Source of the DNA: Candidatus Coatesiibacteriota bacterium
GTDB lineage: Bacteria > RBG-13-66-14 > B26-G2
Direction of reading: 5' to 3'
Length of the DNA: 15,371 nt
NCBI GenBank assembly: GCA_003647715.1
Contig: QMNJ01000021.1
Coordinates: forward strand, 1-15,371
The notes beneath the pieces were generated by a model. It had not been told where the DNA came from. It saw only the letters and a list, made by a program, of their open reading frames with translations, and made no database searches. Both the position numbers and the translations under genes were made by a program. Positions 7,246 to 14,769 of the stretch are shown here, one piece after another (the stretch's first letter is position 1; each line of letters begins with the position of its first letter).

Positions 7246-7251
7246 TATAAT
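7246..7251 (+). promoter_or_regulatory. TATAAT -10 box immediately before a GTG start
   Basis: A perfect TATAAT ends 5 nt before the GTG at 7257, so a transcript started from it would begin at about the start codon, meaning a leaderless mRNA. No Shine-Dalgarno is visible and no good -35 is seen (TGGTAT at 18-bp spacing). Alternatively the match is chance in AT-rich DNA and the gene is read through from upstream. Confidence 0.35.
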
Positions 7252-7256
7252 AGTTT

Positions 7257-8060
7257 GTGGTGAGTAAGTTTCTATATGTATTAGCAGGTCTTATCTTGCT
7301 TCAAAGTGTATCCATACCTTATGGAAACATTGATGAGGATGAATCTGCCATTTATGAACCAAAGAAGGGCTGGATACTTATGCCGGGTATAGGGACCAGC
7401 GGTGGTGAAAATAACTATGGCTTCAATTCACCATACATCTGCTTGGATATAGCCCTTATGCACTCCATAGACGAAGGTGGTTATGTTCAGGCGGGCTTCG
7501 GGGCTACATATTATAGGTGTAAGAGGTATGACCAGTTCTATGAGTATCATGAGATAGTTTTTAACAACCGAAAGCAGGAGTTATGCACTACCGGTAGATT
7601 ATACTTTTTTATTCTACCAAGAGATAGAATTACCCCATATTTAGGAGTTGGGGGAGGACTGTTTTATGTATCAGCAAGTGGGAGATATGTAAAGGAGACC
7701 AGATATTATACCTACGACACATGGTCACATAAGTGGGTTTATGAATCGGTTGAAACTTTTAATAATACCAGTGTGAAATCCATTCTCGGTGGTATAACTA
7801 TGCATTTTGGAATGAAAATACTGGTGAACTCAAGGGTTGACCTTCACATACATCTTCTACAGACCCTGTCTCTGTGGCGAATTTCTAATGATGTCCCAGT
7901 GATTGTTGAACGCTGGGATGAAAATGGTGGTGAGGAGCCGGAGATACACTTGTCAGAAGAGGAACACAGATTTGGTGACGAAAAGGTTAATGTGGTTTAC
8001 CCTTATATTGTTCCAGCTAATGACACTATGGTAATGATGTATTTTGGTTTCGTGCTTTGA
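7257..8060 (+). CDS. Secreted, probably outer-membrane beta-barrel protein
   Basis: A 267-aa protein of no recognised family. The N-terminus is a signal peptide: K4 followed by a hydrophobic core FLYVLAGLILLQSV, with likely cleavage near 20-23. The mature part has alternating, aromatic and glycine-rich strands, for example YVQAGFGATYY (76-86), ITPYLGVGGGLFYVSA (125-140) and SILGGITMHFGMKIL (175-189), and ends in MMYFGFVL, typical of small porin-like barrels. Two acidic or polar insertions (about 140-172 and 212-245) would be loops. Only two mature cysteines lie in the barrel core (C62, C88), with C110 further on. The start is GTG at 7257; the next codon is also GTG and no Shine-Dalgarno separates them. 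The signal peptide supports this region as the true N-terminus. The following aminopeptidase gene begins 15 bp after the stop, so the two are probably co-transcribed. Confidence 0.75.
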   Translation: MVSKFLYVLAGLILLQSVSIPYGNIDEDESAIYEPKKGWILMPGIGTSGGENNYGFNSPYICLDIALMHSIDEGGYVQAGFGATYYRCKRYDQFYEYHEIVFNNRKQELCTTGRLYFFILPRDRITPYLGVGGGLFYVSASGRYVKETRYYTYDTWSHKWVYESVETFNNTSVKSILGGITMHFGMKILVNSRVDLHIHLLQTLSLWRISNDVPVIVERWDENGGEEPEIHLSEEEHRFGDEKVNVVYPYIVPANDTMVMMYFGFVL

Positions 8061-8062
8061 TT

Positions 8063-8068
8063 GGAGGT
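8063..8068 (+). promoter_or_regulatory. Shine-Dalgarno GGAGGT fixing the aminopeptidase start at 8076
   Basis: GGAGGT lies 7 nt before the ATG at 8076. The in-frame TTG at 8061 would put this sequence inside the gene, so the ATG is preferred. Confidence 0.8.
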
Positions 8069-8075
8069 ATTTGAT

Positions 8076-9041
8076 ATGTTTGATTTTGACGAGAAGATGA
8101 AAAAGGCGGTCAACAATGTATATGATACTTGTTTTAATCTGAAGAATAACGAAAAGGTTTTAGTTGTATCCGATGAGGGATGTATAGGTGTAGCACTGCC
8201 TTTCTGGTATCTTGCACTGAATAAAACACAAAATTGCTTGTTTGTGCTGATGAAGAAGATGTCTGTATCCGGAGAAGAGCCCCCTGAGGAGGTATCAGAG
8301 ATAATGACGAAGAACGATATTCTTCTTCTTATCACCTCCATGTCGCTTTCGCATACAGAGGCAACCAGAAGAGCCATCAAGAACGGTGCGAGAGTCGCCT
8401 CAATGCCTGATATAACTGAAGACATTGTTAGGAGAACCCTAACCGCTGACTATTCAGCAATTAGAAAGAGAAGCATAACACTCGCCGAAGAGCTCAGAGA
8501 TGCAAAATCTGTTAGGATTATCAGCGGTAATGGAGAGGTGTTAACATTCTCTGTTGAAGGCAGGAGGTTTAATGCGGATACAGGCATTATAGATAAACCG
8601 GGGAAATTCTCCAATCTACCTGCGGGAGAGGTCTATTCTGCACCTGTGGAGAATACAGCAGATGGGGTGGTAATTATTGATGGAGTTATTCCAGAGGCGG
8701 GGAATGTTGACAAGCCGGTAAGGATGGAATTCAGGGATGGTTATCTCACTAGTATGGATGGTGGTAGGGCAGTGGATGTTGTGATGAAGACACTGAATAG
8801 ATATGGCAGGAACGAGAGGAACCTTGCTGAGATTGGTATAGGAACGAATGATAAGGCAACACTGGTGCCGAATATCATAGAAGCGGAGAAGGTAATGGGG
8901 ACCATACACATTGCTATCGGGGATAATAAAAGTATGGGTGGGAAGGTTTCAGCGAATATTCATCTTGACTTCGTTATTAAAAACTGCATATTAGAAATTG
9001 ATAACAGAGTAATTGTGGAAAATGGAAAATTATTGATATAG
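8076..9041 (+). CDS. M29-type (aminopeptidase T/S-like) metalloaminopeptidase, short form
   Basis: A 321-aa protein from the ATG at 8076. The C-terminal half has the M29 metal-site pattern: E185 in AGEVYSAP, E252 in NLAEIGIGTN, E269/E271 in IIEAEKVMGT, H278 in GTIHIAIGDN, and H296 and D298 in NIHLDF. The usual two-metal ligands therefore seem complete. Classical M29 enzymes are about 410 aa; this matches the shorter form (about 310-330 aa) often annotated simply as aminopeptidase in archaea and some bacteria. It would release N-terminal residues from peptides in the cytoplasm, as no signal peptide is present. It follows the beta-barrel gene by 15 bp and precedes the lipoprotein gene by 73 bp. 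Peptidase activity is inferred from the family; substrate preference is unknown. Confidence 0.85.
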   Translation: MFDFDEKMKKAVNNVYDTCFNLKNNEKVLVVSDEGCIGVALPFWYLALNKTQNCLFVLMKKMSVSGEEPPEEVSEIMTKNDILLLITSMSLSHTEATRRAIKNGARVASMPDITEDIVRRTLTADYSAIRKRSITLAEELRDAKSVRIISGNGEVLTFSVEGRRFNADTGIIDKPGKFSNLPAGEVYSAPVENTADGVVIIDGVIPEAGNVDKPVRMEFRDGYLTSMDGGRAVDVVMKTLNRYGRNERNLAEIGIGTNDKATLVPNIIEAEKVMGTIHIAIGDNKSMGGKVSANIHLDFVIKNCILEIDNRVIVENGKLLI

Positions 9042-9114
9042 TTTATATCATACCGTTTTTATTAGAGGTAGAAAAATATCGCAATCTGAAGGTCTTATAA
9101 CAGGTAGATATAGA

Positions 9115-10014
9115 ATGAAACAGAAACTACTGTGTATAGTTATTATTTCACTGTTTTTGATTATAAACTGCTCAAGTGGTGGAACCACCGAATACCGGGA
9201 GGCAGTTAATCTGCAGAAGAGAGGTGAATATGAAAAGGCGATAGAGATATATCTGAGTTTAACAAGGGAATATGATAATAGAGGCGTGGGGATAATGGCT
9301 CAAAGGGGTCTGGAAGAATGCAGAGCCATAATGCTCTATCAAAAGGCGATATATGAATTGAATTTTGGTGATAGAGAAGAGGCAAATGAGACCGCCAAGA
9401 GAGCGGCGAAGCTCTATTACCTGGTTGCAGAAGCACAATATATAAAAGCCATGAATAGATTCCTGGATGGAGATATTGAGGGTGCTGAGAGGATGTTTAT
9501 CAGAATTATCCGGGATAATCCAGCACTTCCATATGGATATATGGGTTTAGGAAGGGTAGATGAAGAGGTTCAGAGATATACTTCTTCTGTATTGAATTAC
9601 TCAAAGGCACTTAAACTATCTAAAGACAAAAAGATAAATGAGATAGTATTTTCCGGTATAGAAAGGTGTATGGAGATAAATCAGGATAACCCTTTGATTA
9701 TGGGGGTGATTGAGGATACATCTAATAAATACGGTGCGAGTTCCACAATATATTATTATCTCGGCAGGTATTTCAATACTGGGGAAGAGCCAAATTATCA
9801 GAAAGCGATATCATATCTCTCCAGGGCTTTATCATCTGAGGGATATGACGAAAGTATGGAGAGGAAGATTTATATAGAGATGGCGAGGGCGTATGAGGGT
9901 GCGGGTCATAAGAGAAAAGCGCTCTCATATATTGATAAGGCACTCGTGTTGGGAGAAGATGACGACCTCAAAATATGGAAGAAGAGAATTGAGAGCCATC
10001 TTGAAAATAATTAA
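9115..10014 (+). CDS. TPR-repeat lipoprotein
   Basis: A 299-aa protein. The N-terminus MKQKLLCIVIISLFLIINC is a signal peptide of lipoprotein type ending in C19. The lipobox is IINC, with Asn at -1 instead of the usual Gly, Ala or Ser, so lipidation is likely but not certain. The rest is helical with tetratricopeptide-like units: about 26-53 (GEYEKAIEIY), 105-137 (DIEGAERMFIRII), 139-170 (SSVLNYSKALKL), 213-242 (YQKAISYLSRAL) and 252-285 (HKRKALSYIDKALVL). Such proteins scaffold envelope complexes; no partner can be named. No good Shine-Dalgarno is seen before the ATG and only TATAAC (9096-9101) hints at a -10, so expression by read-through from the aminopeptidase gene is possible. Confidence 0.82.
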   Translation: MKQKLLCIVIISLFLIINCSSGGTTEYREAVNLQKRGEYEKAIEIYLSLTREYDNRGVGIMAQRGLEECRAIMLYQKAIYELNFGDREEANETAKRAAKLYYLVAEAQYIKAMNRFLDGDIEGAERMFIRIIRDNPALPYGYMGLGRVDEEVQRYTSSVLNYSKALKLSKDKKINEIVFSGIERCMEINQDNPLIMGVIEDTSNKYGASSTIYYYLGRYFNTGEEPNYQKAISYLSRALSSEGYDESMERKIYIEMARAYEGAGHKRKALSYIDKALVLGEDDDLKIWKKRIESHLENN

Positions 10015-10047
10015 TCCGTTCTGGTTCTAAGGATTGCCTTATATATC

Positions 10048-10053
10048 TATAAT
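10048..10053 (+). promoter_or_regulatory. TATAAT, possible -10 box of the rib operon
   Basis: A perfect TATAAT lies in the 69-bp gap before ribD, predicting a leader of about 24 nt. The -35 is poor (TTCTAA at 17-bp spacing, three of six matches). The gap is far too short for an FMN riboswitch and shows none of its conserved blocks. Confidence 0.35.
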
Positions 10054-10083
10054 ATTAGTATTCGCAGTGTTAAAATATTATTA

Positions 10084-11184
10084 ATGCACAATATGCTTAA
10101 AAGAAGATATATGGAGTTAGCATTATCGCTGGCAAGAAAAGGGCTTGGAAGAACAAGTCCCAATCCACCGGTTGGAGCGGTAATAGTAAAAGACAATAAA
10201 ATCATCGGGCAGGGATATCACAGAAAGGCAGGGGAACCACACGCGGAGGTAATGGCAATTGCAGAGGCGGGGATAAGTGCTAAAGGCGCTACTATGTATG
10301 TAACAATGGAACCCTGTTCCCATATCGGTAGAACGCCACCCTGCACCACTGCAATCATAGAGGCAGGTATTGAAAATGTGATAATCGGATGTTTAGACCC
10401 AAACCCGAAAGAGGACGGAGCAGGAAGAAAGGTGCTTATTGATGCTGGAATTAAAGTAGAGGTTGGATTGATGGAGGAGGAATGCAAAGAGCTCATAGAG
10501 GCATATTCAAAGTTCATAACTACCGGTATTCCATTCGTGGCGATTAAGTGGGCAATGAGTTTAGATGGTAGGATTGCTACTGAAACAGGCAGGTCTAGGT
10601 GGATTTCAGGAGCTCAAGCGAGGGAGTTCATCCACCAACTCAGGAATGAATACGATGTAATAGCAGTTGGAATAGGCACTATCCTCAAGGATGACCCGCT
10701 TCTCACCTGTCGTATTGATGGCGGAAGAAACCCGGTGAGGGCGATATTTGATACAAGAGCGAGAACGCCACTAAATTCAAAAATAGTAAAAACATCTGAC
10801 GAGGTTAAAACAATAATTTTTCACTCTGATAGGGCAAGAAGAGAAGATATTGAAAGATTGAGGGGCAAAAACATTGAGACGGTAGATATTTCAGGTGTGG
10901 AAGGTGGTATTGATATAGCAAAGGTAATAAAAGAGGTGGGTAGGATGGGATTAACGAGTATTCTTGTGGAAGGAGGAGCAAGGGTTATTGGATATATAGT
11001 TGGAAATGCTCTGTTTGATAAGGTCTATATAACCATATCCCCAATTCTGATAGGGGGGAGGAAAGCACCTGCTCCAGTCATCAATGCTGGGATTAAGGAA
11101 TTAACTGAGGCGCTAAGGATAGATAAGGTTAGATATTTATTCAAAGGGGATGATATAATAATCTCAGGTTACAGGCAGGTATAG
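10084..11184 (+). CDS. ribD: Bifunctional diaminohydroxyphosphoribosylaminopyrimidine deaminase / 5-amino-6-(5-phosphoribosylamino)uracil reductase
   Basis: Catalyses the second and third steps of riboflavin synthesis from the GTP branch. The 366-aa length is normal. The deaminase domain (about 1-145) has the zinc ligands H53 and catalytic E55 in PHAEV, and C78 and C87 in EPCSH and TPPC, plus TSPNPPVGAVIV (24-35). The reductase domain (about 148-366) has KWAMSLDGRIAT (155-166), SRWISG (171-176), VGIGTILKDDPLLT (195-208) and ILVEGGA (293-299) for NADPH binding. The start is taken as ATG 10084; ATG 10093 is also possible. Neither has a Shine-Dalgarno. First gene of the rib block, 4 bp before ribE. 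Confidence 0.97.
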   Translation: MHNMLKRRYMELALSLARKGLGRTSPNPPVGAVIVKDNKIIGQGYHRKAGEPHAEVMAIAEAGISAKGATMYVTMEPCSHIGRTPPCTTAIIEAGIENVIIGCLDPNPKEDGAGRKVLIDAGIKVEVGLMEEECKELIEAYSKFITTGIPFVAIKWAMSLDGRIATETGRSRWISGAQAREFIHQLRNEYDVIAVGIGTILKDDPLLTCRIDGGRNPVRAIFDTRARTPLNSKIVKTSDEVKTIIFHSDRARREDIERLRGKNIETVDISGVEGGIDIAKVIKEVGRMGLTSILVEGGARVIGYIVGNALFDKVYITISPILIGGRKAPAPVINAGIKELTEALRIDKVRYLFKGDDIIISGYRQV

Positions 11185-11188
11185 AGAT

Positions 11189-11848
11189 ATGTTTTCGGGA
11201 ATAATAGAGAAGATGGGGCGTGTGGTGAATATAAGATTACATCAGGACGGTCTTTATATGGTTGTCAAACCAACAAATGGAGTAATGGAAGTAGGAGAGG
11301 GCGAATCCGTCGCAATATCTGGAGCATGCTTGACGGTTACAGGAGTTATGGATAAAGGATTTGAGGTATTTATATCTTCTGAAACAATTGAAAGGACATG
11401 GTTTAAAAATCTAAGGGTTGACTTGATGGTAAATATAGAAAGACCCTTAAAAATTGGGGACGGGTTATCAGGTCATATTGTTCTTGGACACATTGATGAT
11501 ACTGGTGTGGTAAAGCAAATAATAAACTCTGGAAGCTTGAGAGAGTTAATTATACAGACGAATAGAGAGTTAATGAGGTTCATTGTTTATAAGGGTTCCA
11601 TAACAATTGACGGTGTGAGCTTGACCGTGAAAGAGACATCAGACGATAATTTCTCAGTGGTCTTAATACCATATACAATTGCCAATACAACTCTTGGGCA
11701 TTTAAGGGTTGGCGATAGAGTCAATATTGAGGTGGATGCAGTTGCAAGATACATTAATGCTATGGTGGGTAATGGGAAAGAAGAAACTGAAGAGAGGGGG
11801 ATAACAATCAGTTTTCTTCGGGAACATGGATTTTTAGAGGAGAATTGA
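11189..11848 (+). CDS. ribE: Riboflavin synthase, alpha subunit
   Basis: Dismutates two 6,7-dimethyl-8-ribityllumazine molecules to riboflavin and the pyrimidinedione. The 219 aa show the two lumazine-binding repeats: MFSGIIEKMG at 1-10 with SVAISGACLTV at 40-50, and GHIVLGHIDDTG at 95-106 with GSITIDGVSLTV at 136-147. IPYTIANTTLG at 160-170 and VNIEVDAVARY at 178-188 are also typical; the Tyr in IPYT is more often His. The C-terminal tail of about 25 residues after AMVG is charged. The start is 4 bp after ribD and the stop is 2 bp before the ribBA ATG, so translation is probably coupled. The gene is called ribE or ribC depending on the naming scheme. Confidence 0.97.
   Translation: MFSGIIEKMGRVVNIRLHQDGLYMVVKPTNGVMEVGEGESVAISGACLTVTGVMDKGFEVFISSETIERTWFKNLRVDLMVNIERPLKIGDGLSGHIVLGHIDDTGVVKQIINSGSLRELIIQTNRELMRFIVYKGSITIDGVSLTVKETSDDNFSVVLIPYTIANTTLGHLRVGDRVNIEVDAVARYINAMVGNGKEETEERGITISFLREHGFLEEN
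11836..11842 (+). promoter_or_regulatory. Shine-Dalgarno fixing the ribBA start at 11851
   Basis: AGAGGAG lies 8 nt before ATG 11851 but only 2 nt before the in-frame TTG at 11845, so the ATG is the better start. It sits in the 3' end of ribE. Confidence 0.75.
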
Positions 11849-11850
11849 GG

Positions 11851-13053
11851 ATGCCATTCTCAAATATAGAAGATGCCATTGAAGACATAAAGAACGGTAA
11901 ATTTGTTATCGTAGTGGATGATGAGAGACGGGAGAATGAGGGTGACCTGGTAATAGCCGCTGAGAAGATAACTCCTGAGGCGGTTAACTTTATGGCTAAG
12001 ATAGCGAGAGGGCTTATCTGCGTATGTATGATGCCTGAGCGACTTGACGAACTTAACCTATTACCAATGGTTTCTGACCAGGCAAATACCGCCCTGCACA
12101 GGACAAATTTCACTGTATCTGTGGATGCCATAGAGGGAACAACTACGGGCATATCCGCTTATGACAGGTCTATAACCATAAAAAAACTCTCATCACCTGA
12201 CTCAAAGGCAGACGACTTTGCCAGACCTGGGCATGTATTTCCAATCCGGGCTGAAGGTGGTGGTGTTCTGACAAGAGCGGGTCATACCGAAGCAGCAGTT
12301 GACCTGGCGCGCCTTGCCGGTCTATACCCTGCGGGTGTCGTATGTGAAATAATGAATGAGGATGGCACAATGGCTCGACTGCCTGACCTTGAAAAAGTGG
12401 CAAAGAGATTCAACCTGAAGATAATATCCATTCAGGACCTTATTGAGTATAGATACAGGAAGGAGAAACTTGTAAGAAAGATTTTGGTCACAGAATTCCC
12501 GACAAGATTTGGTGCATTTAAATTGCATGCCTATGGAACAATTATTGATGACAATGTCCACATAGCTCTGGTGATGGGTGAGGTTGAGAATAAAGAGAAT
12601 ATTTTAGTAAGGGTTCATTCCCAGTGTCTTACGGGTGATACATTCCACAGTTTGAGATGCGATTGTGGTGACCAACTTGAGAGTTCGCTGAAAATGATTG
12701 CCGAGGAGGGGAGAGGAGTATTTCTTTATATGAGGCAGGAGGGGAGAGGTATCGGGCTACTTGATAAACTGAAGGCGTATGTGATGCAGGATGAGGGGGT
12801 TGATACAGTAGATGCAAACATATTGATGGGGCATAAACCGGATGAACGCCATTATGGTCACGGAGCACAGATACTGGCTGACCTGGGATTGACCACCATA
12901 AGGTTGATAACAAACAATCCTGCAAAGCGGGTGGGTCTTGAGGCATACGGTATTAAGATAGTAGAGAGGATTCCTATTGTAATAAAGAGGGAGGAGAACA
13001 GGTCATATCTTATGACCAAGGCGAGGAGGATGGGGCACATAATTGATGAATGA
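11851..13053 (+). CDS. ribBA: Bifunctional 3,4-dihydroxy-2-butanone-4-phosphate synthase / GTP cyclohydrolase II
   Basis: A 400-aa fusion supplying both precursors of lumazine. The N-terminal domain (about 1-200) makes dihydroxybutanone phosphate from ribulose-5-phosphate: DDERRENEGDL at 23-33 (metal and substrate acids), RTNFTVSVDA 84-93, RPGHVFPI 125-132 and TRAGHTEAAVDL 141-152. The C-terminal domain (about 205-400) opens the GTP ring: HSQCLTGD (256-263) and LRCDCGDQL (268-276) give zinc ligands C259, C270 and C272; RQEGRGIGL 295-303, DTVDAN 318-323 and TNNPAKRVGLEAYGI 354-368 follow. All key residues of both halves look intact, so both activities are expected. Start at ATG 11851, 2 bp after the ribE stop; ribH follows after 41 bp. 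Confidence 0.97.
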   Translation: MPFSNIEDAIEDIKNGKFVIVVDDERRENEGDLVIAAEKITPEAVNFMAKIARGLICVCMMPERLDELNLLPMVSDQANTALHRTNFTVSVDAIEGTTTGISAYDRSITIKKLSSPDSKADDFARPGHVFPIRAEGGGVLTRAGHTEAAVDLARLAGLYPAGVVCEIMNEDGTMARLPDLEKVAKRFNLKIISIQDLIEYRYRKEKLVRKILVTEFPTRFGAFKLHAYGTIIDDNVHIALVMGEVENKENILVRVHSQCLTGDTFHSLRCDCGDQLESSLKMIAEEGRGVFLYMRQEGRGIGLLDKLKAYVMQDEGVDTVDANILMGHKPDERHYGHGAQILADLGLTTIRLITNNPAKRVGLEAYGIKIVERIPIVIKREENRSYLMTKARRMGHIIDE

Positions 13054-13094
13054 ATTTAAGTTTTGCTTTTATTATATTTCATTGGAGGTAATAG

Positions 13095-13559
13095 ATGGTG
13101 AATACAGTTGAAGGTATGCTTGATGGCAAGGGTTTAAAGATTGCTATTGTTGTAACCCGGTTCAATGATTTTATCACCAGAAGGTTGCTCTCAGGTGCTA
13201 TTGACTGCCTGAAGAGGCATAATGTGGCTGATGATAACATTACAGAATACTGGGTTCCGGGCTCATTTGAATTGCCCTATGTTTCAGCAAAGTTGGCTGA
13301 AAAGGGCGAACATGATGCAATTATATGCCTTGGCGCTATAATAAGGGGAGACACAACACATTACCAGTATATCGCCAGTGAGGTGGCGAAGGGTATAGCA
13401 CAGACATCGTTGAAATATAATGTTCCTGTTATATATGGTGTAATCACACCCGATAGTATTGAGCAGGCGATAGAGCGTGCGGGAACGAAGGCGGGTAACA
13501 GGGGATTTGACGCAGCACTGACAGCAATAGAGTTAGCCAATCTCTACAAGAAGATATAG
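13095..13559 (+). CDS. ribH: 6,7-dimethyl-8-ribityllumazine synthase
   Basis: Condenses the pyrimidine and dihydroxybutanone phosphate into lumazine, the substrate of RibE. The 154 aa have VTRFNDFITRRLL (20-32), WVPGSFELP (53-61), CLGAIIRGDTTHYQYI (78-93) with H89 as the expected catalytic base, and EQAIERAGTKAGNRGFDAA (123-141), whose R128 or nearby basic residue binds phosphate. Family members form 60-mer shells or pentamers; which applies here is not visible. GGAGGT at 13084-13089 is 5 nt before the ATG, the best ribosome site of the block. It is followed after 5 bp by nusB, an arrangement common in bacteria. Confidence 0.97.
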   Translation: MVNTVEGMLDGKGLKIAIVVTRFNDFITRRLLSGAIDCLKRHNVADDNITEYWVPGSFELPYVSAKLAEKGEHDAIICLGAIIRGDTTHYQYIASEVAKGIAQTSLKYNVPVIYGVITPDSIEQAIERAGTKAGNRGFDAALTAIELANLYKKI

Positions 13560-13564
13560 TTCTT

Positions 13565-13984
13565 ATGGGGTCAAGGCACAAGGCGAGAAGACAGGCGGTA
13601 ATTCTCCTATATCGTATAGAGATTACATCAAAGGACTATAAAACTATAATAAAAGAATATCTACAAAATACTGATATGACAGATGATGAGATAGAGTATT
13701 GCCTTATGTTAATTAAAGGATATATGAAAAATAGGATTATAATTGACAAGTTGATATCCAAAAAGGCAGAGAAATGGCAGTTGGACAGGATAGCCGGCTA
13801 TGAGAGAAACATATTAAGAGTTGGTATATATGAACTTCTGTTCAAAGGTGAGATACCACCAAAGGTCGCTATAAATGAAGCGATAAATCTTGCAAAGGAG
13901 CTCGGGTCAACCGATAAATCACCTGCATTTATAAATGCAATTATGGATGCAATATATGGAGAAAGCGTCTCAGATGCGAAATGA
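13565..13984 (+). CDS. nusB: Transcription antitermination factor NusB
   Basis: RNA-binding all-helical factor that, with NusE/S10, binds boxA in rRNA leaders and aids antitermination. The 139-aa length is normal. Family signatures are the basic N-terminus SRHKARRQAVILLY (3-16), WQLDRIAGYERNILRVGIYELL around 71-92, IPPKVAINEAINLAKELGS (97-115) and AFINAIMDAI (121-130). Weak ribosome site (AAGAAG inside ribH), suggesting coupling to ribH, which ends 5 bp before. The stop TGA overlaps the next ATG as ATGA. Confidence 0.95.
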   Translation: MGSRHKARRQAVILLYRIEITSKDYKTIIKEYLQNTDMTDDEIEYCLMLIKGYMKNRIIIDKLISKKAEKWQLDRIAGYERNILRVGIYELLFKGEIPPKVAINEAINLAKELGSTDKSPAFINAIMDAIYGESVSDAK

Positions 13985-14769
13985 ATATTGCTGTGTTATC
14001 AGACATACATGGAAATCTTGAAGCGTTTGTATCGGTTCTTAATGATATGTATTCTGAGAATATTGATAGCATAATAAATTTAGGTGATACAGTAGGTTAT
14101 GGTGCTGAACCTGATAAATGCCTTGATATTCTAATGTTCTTCTGTGGAGAAAAGGTAGCTCTTCCAGGTGAGATGTCTGATAGTGTTAATAGATACAAGG
14201 GAAAGTGCACTACTGCAGTCGCCGGCAATCACGACTGGGGTGTAATTGGCAAACTGCCGGAGGGTTGGTTCAACCAGACAGCACTCAAAGCACTAAAATG
14301 GACTGAGAAAACACTATCCATCAGACATATCAATTTTCTGAAATCGCTTCCCCTTATAGATAAAAATAATAACATTCTCACGGTCCATTCAAGCCCGATT
14401 CACCCTGAGGAATTCTACTATATCACAAACTCCAGTCATGCGTATAAAGCGTTGATGAGTTCTGGTGAGCAGATAGTCCTTGTAGGTCATTCACATATAC
14501 CAGGAATCTTCGTCCTCAGAGGTGAAAATATCTCCAACGGTGTTCTATACGAACACCAGATTAAAGGTGATGAGCGCCTGCTTGTAAATGTGGGCAGTGT
14601 AGGTCAGCCCCGAGATGGTGACCCGAGGGCTTCTTATGCCATATTCAACACGGATAACAAAACCATAAAAATAACGAGGGTGGATTATGATATAGACACC
14701 GCATCAAGTAAGATAAAAGATGCTGGAATACCAGTAAGATACGCTGAGCGACTTAAATGGGGTTTTTAA
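13981..14769 (+). CDS. Calcineurin-like metallophosphoesterase (YfcE/PF12850-type)
   Basis: A 262-aa two-metal phosphoesterase. Metal ligands are in place: D8 and H10 in SDIHGN, D36 in LGDTVGYG, N83 and H84 in AGNHDWG, H136 in TVHSSP, and H170 and H172 in VGHSHIPG. The C-terminal VNVGSVGQPRDGDPRASYAIF (202-222) is typical of the YfcE-like or diadenosine-tetraphosphatase-like group. The substrate is unknown: nucleotides, nucleic acid or phosphoprotein are possible. The start overlaps the nusB stop by 4 nt and the 3' end overlaps rsmD by 13 nt, so the three are translated from one message. Because riboflavin synthesis needs a phosphatase for the RibD product and none is encoded in the rib block, this gene is a speculative candidate, although the usual enzymes there belong to the HAD or Nudix families. 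Confidence 0.9.
   Translation: MNIAVLSDIHGNLEAFVSVLNDMYSENIDSIINLGDTVGYGAEPDKCLDILMFFCGEKVALPGEMSDSVNRYKGKCTTAVAGNHDWGVIGKLPEGWFNQTALKALKWTEKTLSIRHINFLKSLPLIDKNNNILTVHSSPIHPEEFYYITNSSHAYKALMSSGEQIVLVGHSHIPGIFVLRGENISNGVLYEHQIKGDERLLVNVGSVGQPRDGDPRASYAIFNTDNKTIKITRVDYDIDTASSKIKDAGIPVRYAERLKWGF

Noticed and set aside
8061..8075. TTG start for the aminopeptidase
   Set aside because: It would place the GGAGGT ribosome site inside the gene; ATG 8076 has ideal spacing.
8003..8425. 140-aa minus-strand open frame
   Set aside because: Antisense to the aminopeptidase gene, with no recognisable motif or ribosome site.
10015..10083. FMN riboswitch before ribD
   Set aside because: The gap is only 69 bp, AT-rich, and lacks the conserved AGGG/GGGGC-type blocks.
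11845..11850. TTG start for ribBA
   Set aside because: Only 2 nt from the Shine-Dalgarno; ATG 11851 fits better.
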